NCBI GenBank assembly: GCA_017453325.1
Contig: JAFTKK010000006.1
Span: 1 to 34,786, forward strand
Source of the DNA: Clostridia bacterium
GTDB lineage: Bacteria > Bacillota > Clostridia > Oscillospirales > CAG-272
Reading direction: 5' to 3'
DNA length: 34,786 bases
The notes below the pieces were generated by a model. It made no database searches and was not told the DNA's origin. It worked only from the letters and a program-made list of their open reading frames with translations. Both the position numbers and the translations under genes were made by a program. Below are positions 21,204 through 29,550 of this stretch, piece by piece (within the stretch, counting starts at the first letter, position 1; every line of letters starts with the position of its first letter).

Positions 21204-23843
21204 GTGACAACGGCTCTCCCGACAATTGAACAAGGGGGCTCAGCGCCGTGGCTTTGCCGCTTGCGCGCGTTTTGGCACTCGCCCCTCTTTTCGACGCTGC
21301 TGCTGGTGCTTGCCTGCGGCGCGACGGCTCTTTCGCAATGGCTGGATTTCCTCTCCTCGCCCGAGACCCCCGCAAAGGAGGGGGCGGCGGGCACGGTGGT
21401 GGTGATCGCCGCGCTGGTGATGGTGTGGCTGCTGATCCTCATTTTGCTGACCGACGAGGATACCTTTGCCACCACCACACCCTTTTTGCTGCTGACGGTG
21501 CTGGTCTCCTCCTGCTACGACGGCTACGCGCTCTTTATCCCCTATGCCCCGATGGCCCTGCCCGCCGCAGCCGCCCTGCTCTTTCACTTCATCCGCTATC
21601 GCGGCACCTTCACGACGGGCGCTTCGCTTCGCCCATTGCTGGCCGTATCGGTGGCGGTGACCCTCGGGGGCGTTGGGTGTCTGACGGCAAAGGAATATTT
21701 TTCGCCTGCCGCGCTTTACTACGTCCTCGGCCTCGGCTTTGGCATGGTGGGGCTTTATCTGCTGCTCCGCGCTGCCGCCGCCAAGCCGCGCGACTGTGAC
21801 CTGCGCGTGCTTTTGTTGCGTGCGCTCTATCTCGTCGGCATTTACGCCGCCTTTTTCACCTTTACCTTTTACGCGGTGCGCGTCTCGTGGCTGATCTCGG
21901 ATCTCAAAACCCTCGGACACCCCGTGCTTTTCAGCATCGACAACCGCAACGTTTACGCCACCTTTTTGCTCCTCGGTCTCCCCGCACCCTTTTACCACGC
22001 GGCAACGGGCGGCAAGCTGCGGCATCTTTTGCCCGCGCTGCTGTTTTTACTGGCGCTGCTGATGACGGGCTCGCGCGGAGGACTGCTTGCGGGCGTGGCG
22101 CTCTTTGCCCTGTGCTATCTCTATTTTTTGCGCCGCGACAAAAAACACCTTCGCCGCAATCTCATCCTGCTCGGCGTGCTTTCGCTGGCGGCGCTCTGCG
22201 CCATCGGCTTTTTCCTCAAATTCTATCTCTACCGCTTTGAGGATGGCTTTATCGTGGGCGACGAGCCGCGCGTGCTGCTGCTGCGCCGCGCCCTCACCGA
22301 TTTTATCGGTCATCCCATTTTCGGTGTGGGGCTCGGCTACACGGGCAACGCCGATATCTACGACCCCAAAGCCTTTGCCATGAACTGGTATCACATGATG
22401 ATACCGCAGATCGTGGCAGGCCTCGGCCTTGTCGGCACAGCCGCTTATCTGCTGCTCTTCCTACAGCGCGGCCGGCTGATCGCGGCAAACAAGGACCCCC
22501 TCGGTCGCGCCCTTGGGCTCTGTTATATCGGTCTGTTTCTCATGTCGCAGGTCAATCCGGGCGAGTTTTGCCCCCTGCCCTATGAGCTCATTGCCGTCAT
22601 GATCTTTTTGTTCCTCGAGCGGCAATGCGAGGAACAAAAAGAAAAAGACGCACGCAAAACCGAAGATGCACTCGCCGCGCTGCTGGCAACGGCACTCTTT
22701 GACAAGCCCCTTGACCTGCCAAAGGATACCGATCTTGGTGCCGTGCTTGACGAGGCCGAGCGCCACATGGTGTTTGGCGTGGCGGGGGAAGCGCTGACCG
22801 CGCTGCCCGAGGATGCCCTTGAGGGCGAACGCCTCCTTGACCTGCAGGATAAGACCGTTACGCTCCTGCGGCAAAACGCGGCGCTTGCCGCCGCGCGCGC
22901 TGCGCTCTGCGCCCATCTGGCGAAAAGCGGCATCCCTGCCGTGATTTTAAAGGGTGAGAGCGTCGCGGCGCTCTACCCCACGCCCGACCTGCGCGTAGCA
23001 GGAGACATTGATTGCCTGCTGCATGAGGCAAATATCCCCACCGTTGGCGCGTATCTTGAGAAAAACGGCTATACCCGCGCCGATAAAGAGGGCGACCACC
23101 ACGTGGCCTACCGCCGCGGCGTGGTAGTCATTGAACTGCACCGCACCGTATCGGGTCTGCCCGAGGGCGCGGTGGGAAAGCAGCTTCGACACCTGCTTGC
23201 CGACACGCTTGATACCGCGCGCCATATCACGTTAAACGGTGATGAGATCCCCGTTCCCGACGACCTGCATCAGGCCCTCATTTTACTGCTCCATATGCAA
23301 CAGCATATGCGCGAGGGCGGCCTTGGGCTGCGCCAGGTCTGTGACTGGGCGGTGTTTGTGGCAAGCCTTTCGGCTGACCTTCACCAAGACCTGCGCGACA
23401 CGCTTCGCGAGGTGGGCCTTGCCCGCTTTGCCGCCGCCGTGACGGCCGCCGCCGTGCGCCATTTGGGTCTGTCCCCCGAGAAAAATCCCTTTGGGGAGTG
23501 CGATGCAGCGCTCGCCGACGCGCTTTTTGCCGATTTTATGGCAAGCGGCAACTTCGGTCGCGGCAATGCCGACTTTGCGGGCAGCGGGATCGTGACGCTC
23601 CACCGCGAGGAACAGCGCAGCGCGCTGGGAACGGCACTCTCGGGCGTGGCCGCCAAATGCCGACGAGAATGGCCCATGTGCGAAAAGCACCCCGTTTTGC
23701 TGGCGTTTTTCGTACCGTTTTGGGTGATACGCCGTCTTTTGCGCGCCCCCGTGCGCCCCGTTTCGATGCTGCGCGCCGCAGGACGTCGCGGCAAGCTCTA
23801 CGATCAGCTTCAACTCTTTCAAAACAGCGAGGATACAACATGA
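21204..23843 (+). CDS. O-antigen ligase/polymerase fused to NTP_transf_5-like domain
   Basis: An 879-residue fusion. Residues 1 to about 475 form a polytopic membrane protein with roughly eleven hydrophobic helices and the LMTGSRGGLLAG loop near residue 287 typical of the Wzy/WaaL (O-antigen ligase) family. That family polymerises glycan repeats or transfers glycans to an acceptor at the outer face of the membrane. From about 490 onward a soluble domain resembles the uncharacterised nucleotidyltransferase family NTP_transf_5: VILKGESVAALYP near 580, then LRVAGDIDCLL with a GDxD metal motif, and histidine-rich LLLHMQQHMREGG near 695. The start is a GTG at 21204, placed five bases after GAGGTGA; the GTG at 21195 is in frame but inside that site. 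It overlaps the next gene by 4 bp. Confidence 0.8.
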   Translation: MTTALPTIEQGGSAPWLCRLRAFWHSPLFSTLLLVLACGATALSQWLDFLSSPETPAKEGAAGTVVVIAALVMVWLLILILLTDEDTFATTTPFLLLTVLVSSCYDGYALFIPYAPMALPAAAALLFHFIRYRGTFTTGASLRPLLAVSVAVTLGGVGCLTAKEYFSPAALYYVLGLGFGMVGLYLLLRAAAAKPRDCDLRVLLLRALYLVGIYAAFFTFTFYAVRVSWLISDLKTLGHPVLFSIDNRNVYATFLLLGLPAPFYHAATGGKLRHLLPALLFLLALLMTGSRGGLLAGVALFALCYLYFLRRDKKHLRRNLILLGVLSLAALCAIGFFLKFYLYRFEDGFIVGDEPRVLLLRRALTDFIGHPIFGVGLGYTGNADIYDPKAFAMNWYHMMIPQIVAGLGLVGTAAYLLLFLQRGRLIAANKDPLGRALGLCYIGLFLMSQVNPGEFCPLPYELIAVMIFLFLERQCEEQKEKDARKTEDALAALLATALFDKPLDLPKDTDLGAVLDEAERHMVFGVAGEALTALPEDALEGERLLDLQDKTVTLLRQNAALAAARAALCAHLAKSGIPAVILKGESVAALYPTPDLRVAGDIDCLLHEANIPTVGAYLEKNGYTRADKEGDHHVAYRRGVVVIELHRTVSGLPEGAVGKQLRHLLADTLDTARHITLNGDEIPVPDDLHQALILLLHMQQHMREGGLGLRQVCDWAVFVASLSADLHQDLRDTLREVGLARFAAAVTAAAVRHLGLSPEKNPFGECDAALADALFADFMASGNFGRGNADFAGSGIVTLHREEQRSALGTALSGVAAKCRREWPMCEKHPVLLAFFVPFWVIRRLLRAPVRPVSMLRAAGRRGKLYDQLQLFQNSEDTT

Positions 23844-24586
23844 GCAACACAACATTAAAGGTTGGCACCTATAATCTCCAGCACGGTGTGCTGCACCGTC
23901 TGCGTCTCACGACGGGCGAGGTCAAGGTCGATCTTTCGGAGGTCACCGCCGTTTTGCGCGAGCACGCGCCCGATATCTGCGCTCTCAATGAGATCTACGG
24001 CAACGAGGAAAGCACGTTTGGCAACCAGCCCCGTGTGCTTGGCGAAGCGCTCGGCTACCCCTACCGTGCCTTTGCACGCGGCATCTACCACAAATACGGC
24101 GAATACGGCAACGGGCTACTCTCCAAATTCCCCATCACCGCCGCACGCACCGTACCGCTTTGTATCAAGGAAACGGATCGCGTAGCGGGCGCGCGCCACT
24201 ATGAGGATCGCGCCCTGCTTGTAGCCAACCTTGACGTGCATGGGCAGGCGCTGACCGTGATGGTCTGCCACTTTGGCCTCAACGAGGATGAAAAGACCAT
24301 TGCGGTCGATACCGTCCTTGAGGAAGCCGCGCGCACGGACACGCCCCTTTTGCTGATGGGTGATTTTAACATTACCCCCGACACGGTGCACTATCGCCGT
24401 CTCGCAGCCGCCTTTTCCGATACCGCCGCACACGCTAAGGACGGTCAGCTCTCATTCCCCTCGCACGCACCCACTCACAAGATCGATTATATTTTCGTGC
24501 GCGGCGCCATTACCCCGACGCGTGCCTTCGCCCCCCGCGTGGTGGCCTCCGACCATCTGCCCCTGTTTGCCGAGGTGACGCTGTGA
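23840..24586 (+). CDS. Endonuclease/exonuclease/phosphatase-fold protein
   Basis: A 248-residue protein of the EEP fold shared by DNase I, exonuclease III and inositol-phosphate or sphingomyelin phosphodiesterases. Active-site segments are VGTYNLQHG near residue 8, ICALNEIYGNE near 46 (metal-binding Glu), LLMGDFNITPD near 172 and the C-terminal SDHLPLFAEV, with an upstream HKIDYIF. No signal peptide is visible, so it is probably cytoplasmic. Within a glycan operon a phosphodiester of a lipid or sugar is at least as likely a substrate as DNA. It overlaps the fusion gene by ATGA and the following kinase by 4 bp, showing strong coupling. Confidence 0.8.
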   Translation: MSNTTLKVGTYNLQHGVLHRLRLTTGEVKVDLSEVTAVLREHAPDICALNEIYGNEESTFGNQPRVLGEALGYPYRAFARGIYHKYGEYGNGLLSKFPITAARTVPLCIKETDRVAGARHYEDRALLVANLDVHGQALTVMVCHFGLNEDEKTIAVDTVLEEAARTDTPLLLMGDFNITPDTVHYRRLAAAFSDTAAHAKDGQLSFPSHAPTHKIDYIFVRGAITPTRAFAPRVVASDHLPLFAEVTL

Positions 24587-25095
24587 AAAACATTGTTCTC
24601 ATCGGCATGCCCTCCTGCGGCAAAAGCACGGTGGGCGTGCTGCTTGCCAAGCGCCTCGGTATGCGCTTTCTTGACAGCGACCTCGTCATTCAGGAGCGCG
24701 AGGGACGCCTGTTGCATGAGATCATTGCAGCCGACGGCATGGCGCGTTTTTTGGAGATCGAAAACGAGATCTGCGCTGCGCTTGAAGTCAAGGATACCGT
24801 CATCTCGACGGGCGGCAGCGTGGTGTACGGCAAGGAAGCCATGGCACACCTGAGAGAAAGCGGCACGGTGATCTATTTGAAGATCAGCTACGAGACCCTC
24901 ACCCGACGCCTTGGCGATTACGTCAACCGCGGCGTGGTGCTGCGCGAGGGATTTACACTTGCCGACCTTTACCGCGAGCGCGCCGCCCTTTACGAGCAAT
25001 ACGCCGACTATACCGTCGATGAGGAGATCTGCGCGGGCGGCCTTGGCGAAACGCTGGAAAAAGCCGTGGAGATCTGCCAAAATTTGCGAACGTGA
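24583..25095 (+). CDS. Shikimate-kinase-like P-loop kinase
   Basis: A 170-residue P-loop kinase with shikimate kinase architecture: Walker A GMPSCGKST at 8-16, DSD at 31-33, STGGSVVYG near 82, and a lid ending in LYRERAALYEQYAD with the Arg expected to contact ATP. Shikimate kinases bind shikimate through an arginine in FRxxE; here the same place reads FLEIE (Leu57). The third glycine of the GGG loop is Ser. Either this is a divergent AroK or a kinase for another small hydroxylated substrate. It starts with GTG overlapping the EEP-fold gene by 4 bp, last in the polysaccharide operon, away from other aromatic-pathway genes. Confidence 0.72.
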   Translation: MKNIVLIGMPSCGKSTVGVLLAKRLGMRFLDSDLVIQEREGRLLHEIIAADGMARFLEIENEICAALEVKDTVISTGGSVVYGKEAMAHLRESGTVIYLKISYETLTRRLGDYVNRGVVLREGFTLADLYRERAALYEQYADYTVDEEICAGGLGETLEKAVEICQNLRT

Positions 25096-25157
25096 GGACA
25101 ATTTTTGTCCACTTTCGCATTTTGAACAAAATCGCAAAAAATTTTTGCTTTTGGCTA

Positions 25158-25186
25158 TTGCATTTTGTAAATTTGTTTGCTATAAT
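25158..25186 (+). promoter_or_regulatory. Promoter for the opine dehydrogenase-family gene
   Basis: TTGCAT (25158-25163), 17-bp spacer, TATAAT (25181-25186), with an AT-rich upstream region. It yields a leader of about 65 nt ending in AACAAGGAGAAAAAACT. Confidence 0.78.
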
Positions 25187-25256
25187 GCGCTTGTAAGTTC
25201 ATTTTTATAGCCGAAAAGAACATAAACAAACAGAACATAAACAAGGAGAAAAAACT

Positions 25257-26336
25257 ATGAAAAAGATCGCTTTGATCGGTGCCGGCAACGGCGCGCAAAC
25301 CATGGCTGCTGACCTTGCCTCCCGCGGCTACGAGGTCAACATGTATGAGCAATCCGCCTTTATCGGCAAGTTGGGCTGGCTGAAGGAGAGCAAGACCATT
25401 CGCGTAACGGGTGTTCTCAACGTCACCGCCAAGATCGCCATGCTGACCGACAACCTGGCCGAGGCCATCAAGGACGTGACCTATATTCTGGTCGTTACCC
25501 CCTCCTTTGCACATGAGACCATTGCAGAGCAGCTCAAGGGCATCATCCGCAAGGATCAGGTGCTGGTGCTCTACCCCGGCGCATTCGCCGCCCTCGTGTT
25601 CAAGAAGATCCTCGGTGACGAGTGCCCCGTGATTGCCGAGGCAAACAACCTGCCCTACGACACGCGTCTCAAGGGTGAGGGTCTTGCATTCTGCTCGGGC
25701 ATCAACCCCATCAACATGGCCTTCTTCCCCGCCGATGCAAAGGACACCTACTACGACGATATCAACGACTTTATCCCGATCCAGTACACCTACCGTGACG
25801 TACTGGAGTGCGGTCTCTCGCTCGTAAACCCCGCGCTTCACTCCGGCGCTTGCGTGATCAACATCGGTATGATCGAGCAGCCGAGCCGCGGCGGCTTCCA
25901 TATGTACGAGCACTTCACCGCAGGTGCCGCTAAGCTTGACGTGGCACTTGACCGTGAGCGCAAGGAGATCGGTAAGGCTCTTGGCTACGACCTGCGCCCC
26001 ATTGAGGACTTTGCAGGCAAGCCCGCAGGCCACCAGATCAACTGGAAGGAGCTTTACATGCAGATGCACGGCGACGTGGCGCTGACCGCGATCTCCGGCC
26101 CGAACGACATCTGGAACCGTTACCTCACCGAGGACTGCCCCAACGGCCTTGTTCCGTGGGTTGCCATTGCTGAGCTCTGCGGTGTTGCTACCCCCACCAT
26201 GCGCGCCATCATCACCATCTACAGCCACATTCACGAGCGTGACTGGTGGCAGGTTGGCCGCAAGCTTGATCGCCTCGGACTTGACGGCATGACCAAGGAG
26301 CAGGTGCTGGAGTTTGTAAAGACCGGCAAGAAATAA
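25257..26336 (+). CDS. NAD/NADP octopine/nopaline dehydrogenase-family protein
   Basis: A 359-residue two-domain dehydrogenase. The Rossmann motif GAGNGAQTMAADLASRGYEV is at residues 8-27. The C-terminal opine-dehydrogenase domain carries the conserved NPALHSGACVINIGMIE block near 195 and YEHFTAGAAKLDVALDRER near 220, with His198 in the place of the family's catalytic histidine. Opine dehydrogenases reductively condense an amino acid with a 2-oxo acid or run the reverse reaction; the substrates are not predictable. It is a single-gene unit with a good promoter, AAGGAG ribosome site and strong terminator. Codon use favours AAG, ATC and GTT/GCT more than in neighbours, which suggests high expression. 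Confidence 0.85.
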   Translation: MKKIALIGAGNGAQTMAADLASRGYEVNMYEQSAFIGKLGWLKESKTIRVTGVLNVTAKIAMLTDNLAEAIKDVTYILVVTPSFAHETIAEQLKGIIRKDQVLVLYPGAFAALVFKKILGDECPVIAEANNLPYDTRLKGEGLAFCSGINPINMAFFPADAKDTYYDDINDFIPIQYTYRDVLECGLSLVNPALHSGACVINIGMIEQPSRGGFHMYEHFTAGAAKLDVALDRERKEIGKALGYDLRPIEDFAGKPAGHQINWKELYMQMHGDVALTAISGPNDIWNRYLTEDCPNGLVPWVAIAELCGVATPTMRAIITIYSHIHERDWWQVGRKLDRLGLDGMTKEQVLEFVKTGKK

Positions 26337-26346
26337 TGCCACTAAC

Positions 26347-26388
26347 AAAAAAGGACAGAGAATGCTTTGCATTCTCTGTCCTTTTTTC
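26347..26388 (+). terminator. Terminator of the opine dehydrogenase-family gene
   Basis: An 18-bp perfect stem, AAAAAAGGACAGAGAATG (26347-26364) with its complement (26370-26387), CTTTG loop and a T tract, 10 bp after the stop codon. Confidence 0.95.
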
Positions 26389-26489
26389 TTGGTAACGGCG
26401 CAAGAGAGCGTCTTCCCAATAACGGTTAAAATCTGTCAAAAACGGGAGGGGGCCATGGTTTGCGATCCCGCACATCAATGACGCAGGTT

Positions 26490-26737
26490 GCCGCAATGTT
26501 CGCACATTCTTCCTCGTAGGGGCGGGGCTTGCTCCGCCCGAAATGATAGCTAAAACCGTCAAAACGGGAGCACCAAGCGTTTTGTGAAACACAAAACGCT
26601 TGGTGCTCAAAAAAAGGGCGAGTTGCCGCATGGTTTGCGCTCTCGGACAGTCGAGGACGCCTGTCCCTACGGATTTGCACGAACATGGCGACTTCTGTTT
26701 GGTTGACGTAGGGGCGGGGCTTGCTCCGCCCGTTCGC
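26490..26737. repeat. Intergenic repeat cluster
   Basis: This non-coding stretch carries two copies of a 25-mer that begins GTAGGGGCGGGGC and ends CTTGCTCCGCCCG (26516-26540 and 26708-26732). Its reverse complement also occurs twice at 18395-18419 and 18642-18666. GTTCGCACATTCT followed by CCTCGTAGGGG, and GCCGCATGGTT followed by GC, are also shared with the 18.3-18.7 kb repeats. A separate 19-bp perfect palindrome with AAA loop lies at 26568-26608; it lacks a T tract on either strand in the right position for a terminator. No gene is present between 26390 and 26737. Confidence 0.75.
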
Positions 26738-28114
26738 TCATTCCTCCACCACGCGCACCGTATCGGCGCCGTAATAGGCAAGCAGCGCGAGTGCCGCTTC
26801 GTCGATGCGCTCGCCTGCCACCACAACGGGCACGGCGGGGGGGCAGGAAACGGTGGGGGAGGCGCAAATGCGCCCCAAGGCGCGGGAAAGCGGCACGGTT
26901 TCGGCGGGAGCGAGCATGGCCTCACGCACCGAAAGCACCCGTACTGGGTGGAAAACGGGGGGTGGAGTGAGACTTTCTTGCGGCGCGCGCGGGGGCAGCG
27001 CCAAAAGCGCCTGCTCCAAACGCAGAAAATCGGTCTCGCTGTTATCGGGAGTGCACATCAGCACCAAAAAATCGCGGTCGGCAAACTCGGGCGCAACGCC
27101 GCTTTGAGAAAGGATCTTTGCCAATTCCTCCCCCGTGTAGCCGCTTTTTTGCGCGTCGATCACCAACTTTAAGGGCTCGCGTGCGGCTACGCGGTAGCCG
27201 TGTGCGCCAAGCACGCGGCAGGTAACCGTCACGTGCGCCTCGGCGGCGGCAAGCCGCGCGGCGTAATCGTCAGCGAGGATCGCATTACACAGATCAAGCG
27301 ACTGCAAAATGAGGTACGAGGGGCTGGTGGAGGCGTGGAGGGCGAGCGCATGGCGTGCGTTTTCAAGATACCGTGCGGAGGCTTTTTTCGCCACGTGCAG
27401 ATACGCACCGCCCGTAAGCACGGGCAGGGTCTTGTGTGCCGAATCGGCGCACATCGTCGCCCCCAGGGCAATGGGGTGTCTGTTTTCCGAAAGAAACGCA
27501 AGATACGCGCCGTGTGCATTGTCCACAAGCAGGGGCAGGCCTGCCGCGTCACACACGGCGGCAATGGCGGCAATATCCGCCACGTTGCCAAGGTAATCGG
27601 GCGAGGTGAGATAGACCGCGTGCGGCTTTTTCTCGCACCGTTTGACGGCATTCTCCACGTCGTCCGCCGAAAGCGGACAGGCGCACAGGTGCGCCGCCTC
27701 ATCGGCGTGCATCCAGGTGACCTCCGCGTCAAGCAGGGCGGCACCGTTCAAAAAGGCCTTGTGCGCATTCCTGCCCGCAAGGAAATGCGGGCGCGTGCCG
27801 CGCGGCAGCGCGGTGGCCACCAGCGTGAGCATCGCTTTAATGGCAAGCGTTGAGCCCTCGGTCGAATAAAAGGTGTGCGCCGTGCCGAAAAGCGCGGTGG
27901 CGTTTGCTTCGCTCTCATCAACGATGCCTGCGGCATCATACAAGACGTCAGCCCCGTCGATCTCGGTAATATCCAGCGCCTCGGGCGAAAAAACGCGCCC
28001 CGTTTCGGTACATATACTCGCAAGATAGGGTCTGCCCTTGTGCCCCGGCATATGAAAGCGTGCGCCGCCGCCTGCGGCGTAACGGCGCACGAAATCTGCA
28101 ATGGGTGTTTTCAT
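26738..28114 (-). CDS. Orn/Lys/Arg decarboxylase-family PLP enzyme
   Basis: A 458-residue fold-type I PLP enzyme of the YaaO-like short Orn/Lys/Arg decarboxylase group. Seen are FHMPGHKGRP at 20-29, FYSTEGSTLAIKAML near 82, LPLLVDNAHGAYLAF near 193 with the cofactor-binding Asp198, and DSAHKTLPVLTGGAYL near 224 with the Schiff-base lysine Lys228. The C-terminal domain is small (from about 370). Such enzymes decarboxylate basic amino acids to polyamines such as cadaverine, putrescine or agmatine; the substrate is unassigned. The ATG at 28114 overlaps the scfB TGA (ATGA), so it is coupled to the SCIFF maturase gene. The frame opens far upstream inside scfB, which is an artefact. Confidence 0.88.
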   Translation of the reverse strand: MKTPIADFVRRYAAGGGARFHMPGHKGRPYLASICTETGRVFSPEALDITEIDGADVLYDAAGIVDESEANATALFGTAHTFYSTEGSTLAIKAMLTLVATALPRGTRPHFLAGRNAHKAFLNGAALLDAEVTWMHADEAAHLCACPLSADDVENAVKRCEKKPHAVYLTSPDYLGNVADIAAIAAVCDAAGLPLLVDNAHGAYLAFLSENRHPIALGATMCADSAHKTLPVLTGGAYLHVAKKASARYLENARHALALHASTSPSYLILQSLDLCNAILADDYAARLAAAEAHVTVTCRVLGAHGYRVAAREPLKLVIDAQKSGYTGEELAKILSQSGVAPEFADRDFLVLMCTPDNSETDFLRLEQALLALPPRAPQESLTPPPVFHPVRVLSVREAMLAPAETVPLSRALGRICASPTVSCPPAVPVVVAGERIDEAALALLAYYGADTVRVVEE

Positions 28115-29487
28115 ACCTGCTCCGACCTTGCGACCTGCATCATCACGGCACATTCGATGCGCTTTTTGAAGAGCTCGCAGCCGTATTCGTACACGCCGCC
28201 GATGCTGCCCGTGGCGTGGTAGGAGTTTGCCGCGCAGCCACCCGAGCAATACATTCTTGCCCAGCACTCGCGGCAGGCGGGACGGGCATAGGCATTGCAT
28301 TTGCGGAACTCGTCCTGCACGGCGGTGTTTTTGACGCCGTTCCATACGTCACCGAGCTTATATTTCTCGTCACCCACGAACTGGTGGCAGGGGTAAAGCT
28401 CGCCTGCGGGGGTCACGGCCATATACTCGGTGCCCGAGCCGCAGCCCGTGATGCGCTTGTAAATGCAGGGGCCGTTTTTGAGGTCGAGCATATAGTGATA
28501 AAAGGTGATGGGACGCCCCTCCTTTTCGCGCTTCAGCATCTCCTTTGCCAGCAGCTCATACTGCTCGAACAGCACGGGGAGATCGGCTTTTGTGAGGGCA
28601 TAAGGGTCGTCGGGCGGGCAGACCACGGGCTCCATGCTGAGCTCGGTGAAGCCGAGGTCGGCCATGTGAAACAGGTCGTTGGTAAAATCAACGTTTCCGT
28701 GGGTAAAGGTGCCGCGCACGTAATAGTTTTTGCCGCCGCGCGACGCCACCAGCTTTTTGAATTTGGGCACGATGATGTCGTAGCTGCCGCGACCCGCCGC
28801 GTTTTTGCGGAAACGGTCATTGACCTCTTTTCTGCCGTCGAGCGAGAGCACCACGTTGCTCATCTCGCGGTTGAGGAACTCCATCACCTCATCGTCGAGC
28901 AGCACGCCGTTGGTGGTAAAGGTAAAGCGGAAGTTTTTGCCCTTTTCCTTTTCAATGGCGCGCGCATAAGCCACCAGCTGCTTCACGACCTCAAAATTCA
29001 TCATCGGCTCACCGCCGAAGAAATCAACCTCCAGGTTGCGGCGCGTGCCCGAATTGGCAATGAGGAAATCAAAGGCCTGCTTGCCCACCTCAAAGCTCAT
29101 CAGGGCATCCTTGCCCTGATACTTGCCCTGCCCCGCAAAGCAATATTCGCAGCAAAGGTTGCAGGTGTGCGCCACGTGCAGGCAAAGCGCCTTGACAACG
29201 TTGCTGTTGTTTTTATATTCATAGGCCAGCTTCTCGTAAGGGTCGGCGGAAAAGAGCTTGCCCGCTTTTTTCAATTCCTCCACGTCAGCAAGGCAGAGCA
29301 AAAGCTCCTCGCGCGTCACGTCCTCGCGCTCACCGTATTTTTCAAGCATGGCCGCGACGATCTCATCTGCCGTGGCACTCTCGTACATGGCAATGATGTC
29401 GTATGCCACCTCATCGACCGCGTGCACCGAGCCGCTGCAGGTATCGAGCACGATGTTGTAGCCGTTCAGTTTATATTGATGTACCAT
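28111..29487 (-). CDS. scfB: SCIFF peptide maturase, radical SAM/SPASM enzyme
   Basis: A 458-residue maturase. Residues 1-80 form an N-terminal peptide-recognition (RRE-like) region. The radical-SAM cluster motif CNLCCEYC is at 109-116 (Cys109, 113, 116). FFGGEPMMNFEVV lies near 165 and FTTNGVLLDDEVM near 200. A SPASM domain with auxiliary cluster cysteines runs from GCGSG through AVTPAGELYPCHQF to CRECWARMYCSGGC. Characterised ScfB installs Cys-sulfur to alpha-carbon thioether bonds in the SCIFF peptide. The precursor gene scfA lies 63 bp upstream on the same strand, separated by a hairpin. CGGAGG precedes the ATG. The end overlaps the decarboxylase-family gene by 4 bp. Confidence 0.96.
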   Translation of the reverse strand: MVHQYKLNGYNIVLDTCSGSVHAVDEVAYDIIAMYESATADEIVAAMLEKYGEREDVTREELLLCLADVEELKKAGKLFSADPYEKLAYEYKNNSNVVKALCLHVAHTCNLCCEYCFAGQGKYQGKDALMSFEVGKQAFDFLIANSGTRRNLEVDFFGGEPMMNFEVVKQLVAYARAIEKEKGKNFRFTFTTNGVLLDDEVMEFLNREMSNVVLSLDGRKEVNDRFRKNAAGRGSYDIIVPKFKKLVASRGGKNYYVRGTFTHGNVDFTNDLFHMADLGFTELSMEPVVCPPDDPYALTKADLPVLFEQYELLAKEMLKREKEGRPITFYHYMLDLKNGPCIYKRITGCGSGTEYMAVTPAGELYPCHQFVGDEKYKLGDVWNGVKNTAVQDEFRKCNAYARPACRECWARMYCSGGCAANSYHATGSIGGVYEYGCELFKKRIECAVMMQVARSEQV

Positions 29488-29504
29488 AGTATCCTCCGAA
29501 TATA

Positions 29505-29537
29505 AATATAAAACGCTGCCAAAACGGCAGCGTTTTA
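29505..29537 (-). terminator. Hairpin between scfA and scfB
   Basis: On the minus strand AAAACGCTGCC pairs perfectly with GGCAGCGTTTT (11 bp, loop GTTTT), followed by ATATTTATATT. Lying between the precursor and maturase genes it can act as a partial terminator, so that scfA is made in excess over scfB. Confidence 0.75.
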
Positions 29538-29550
29538 TAGCAAGGGCAAA

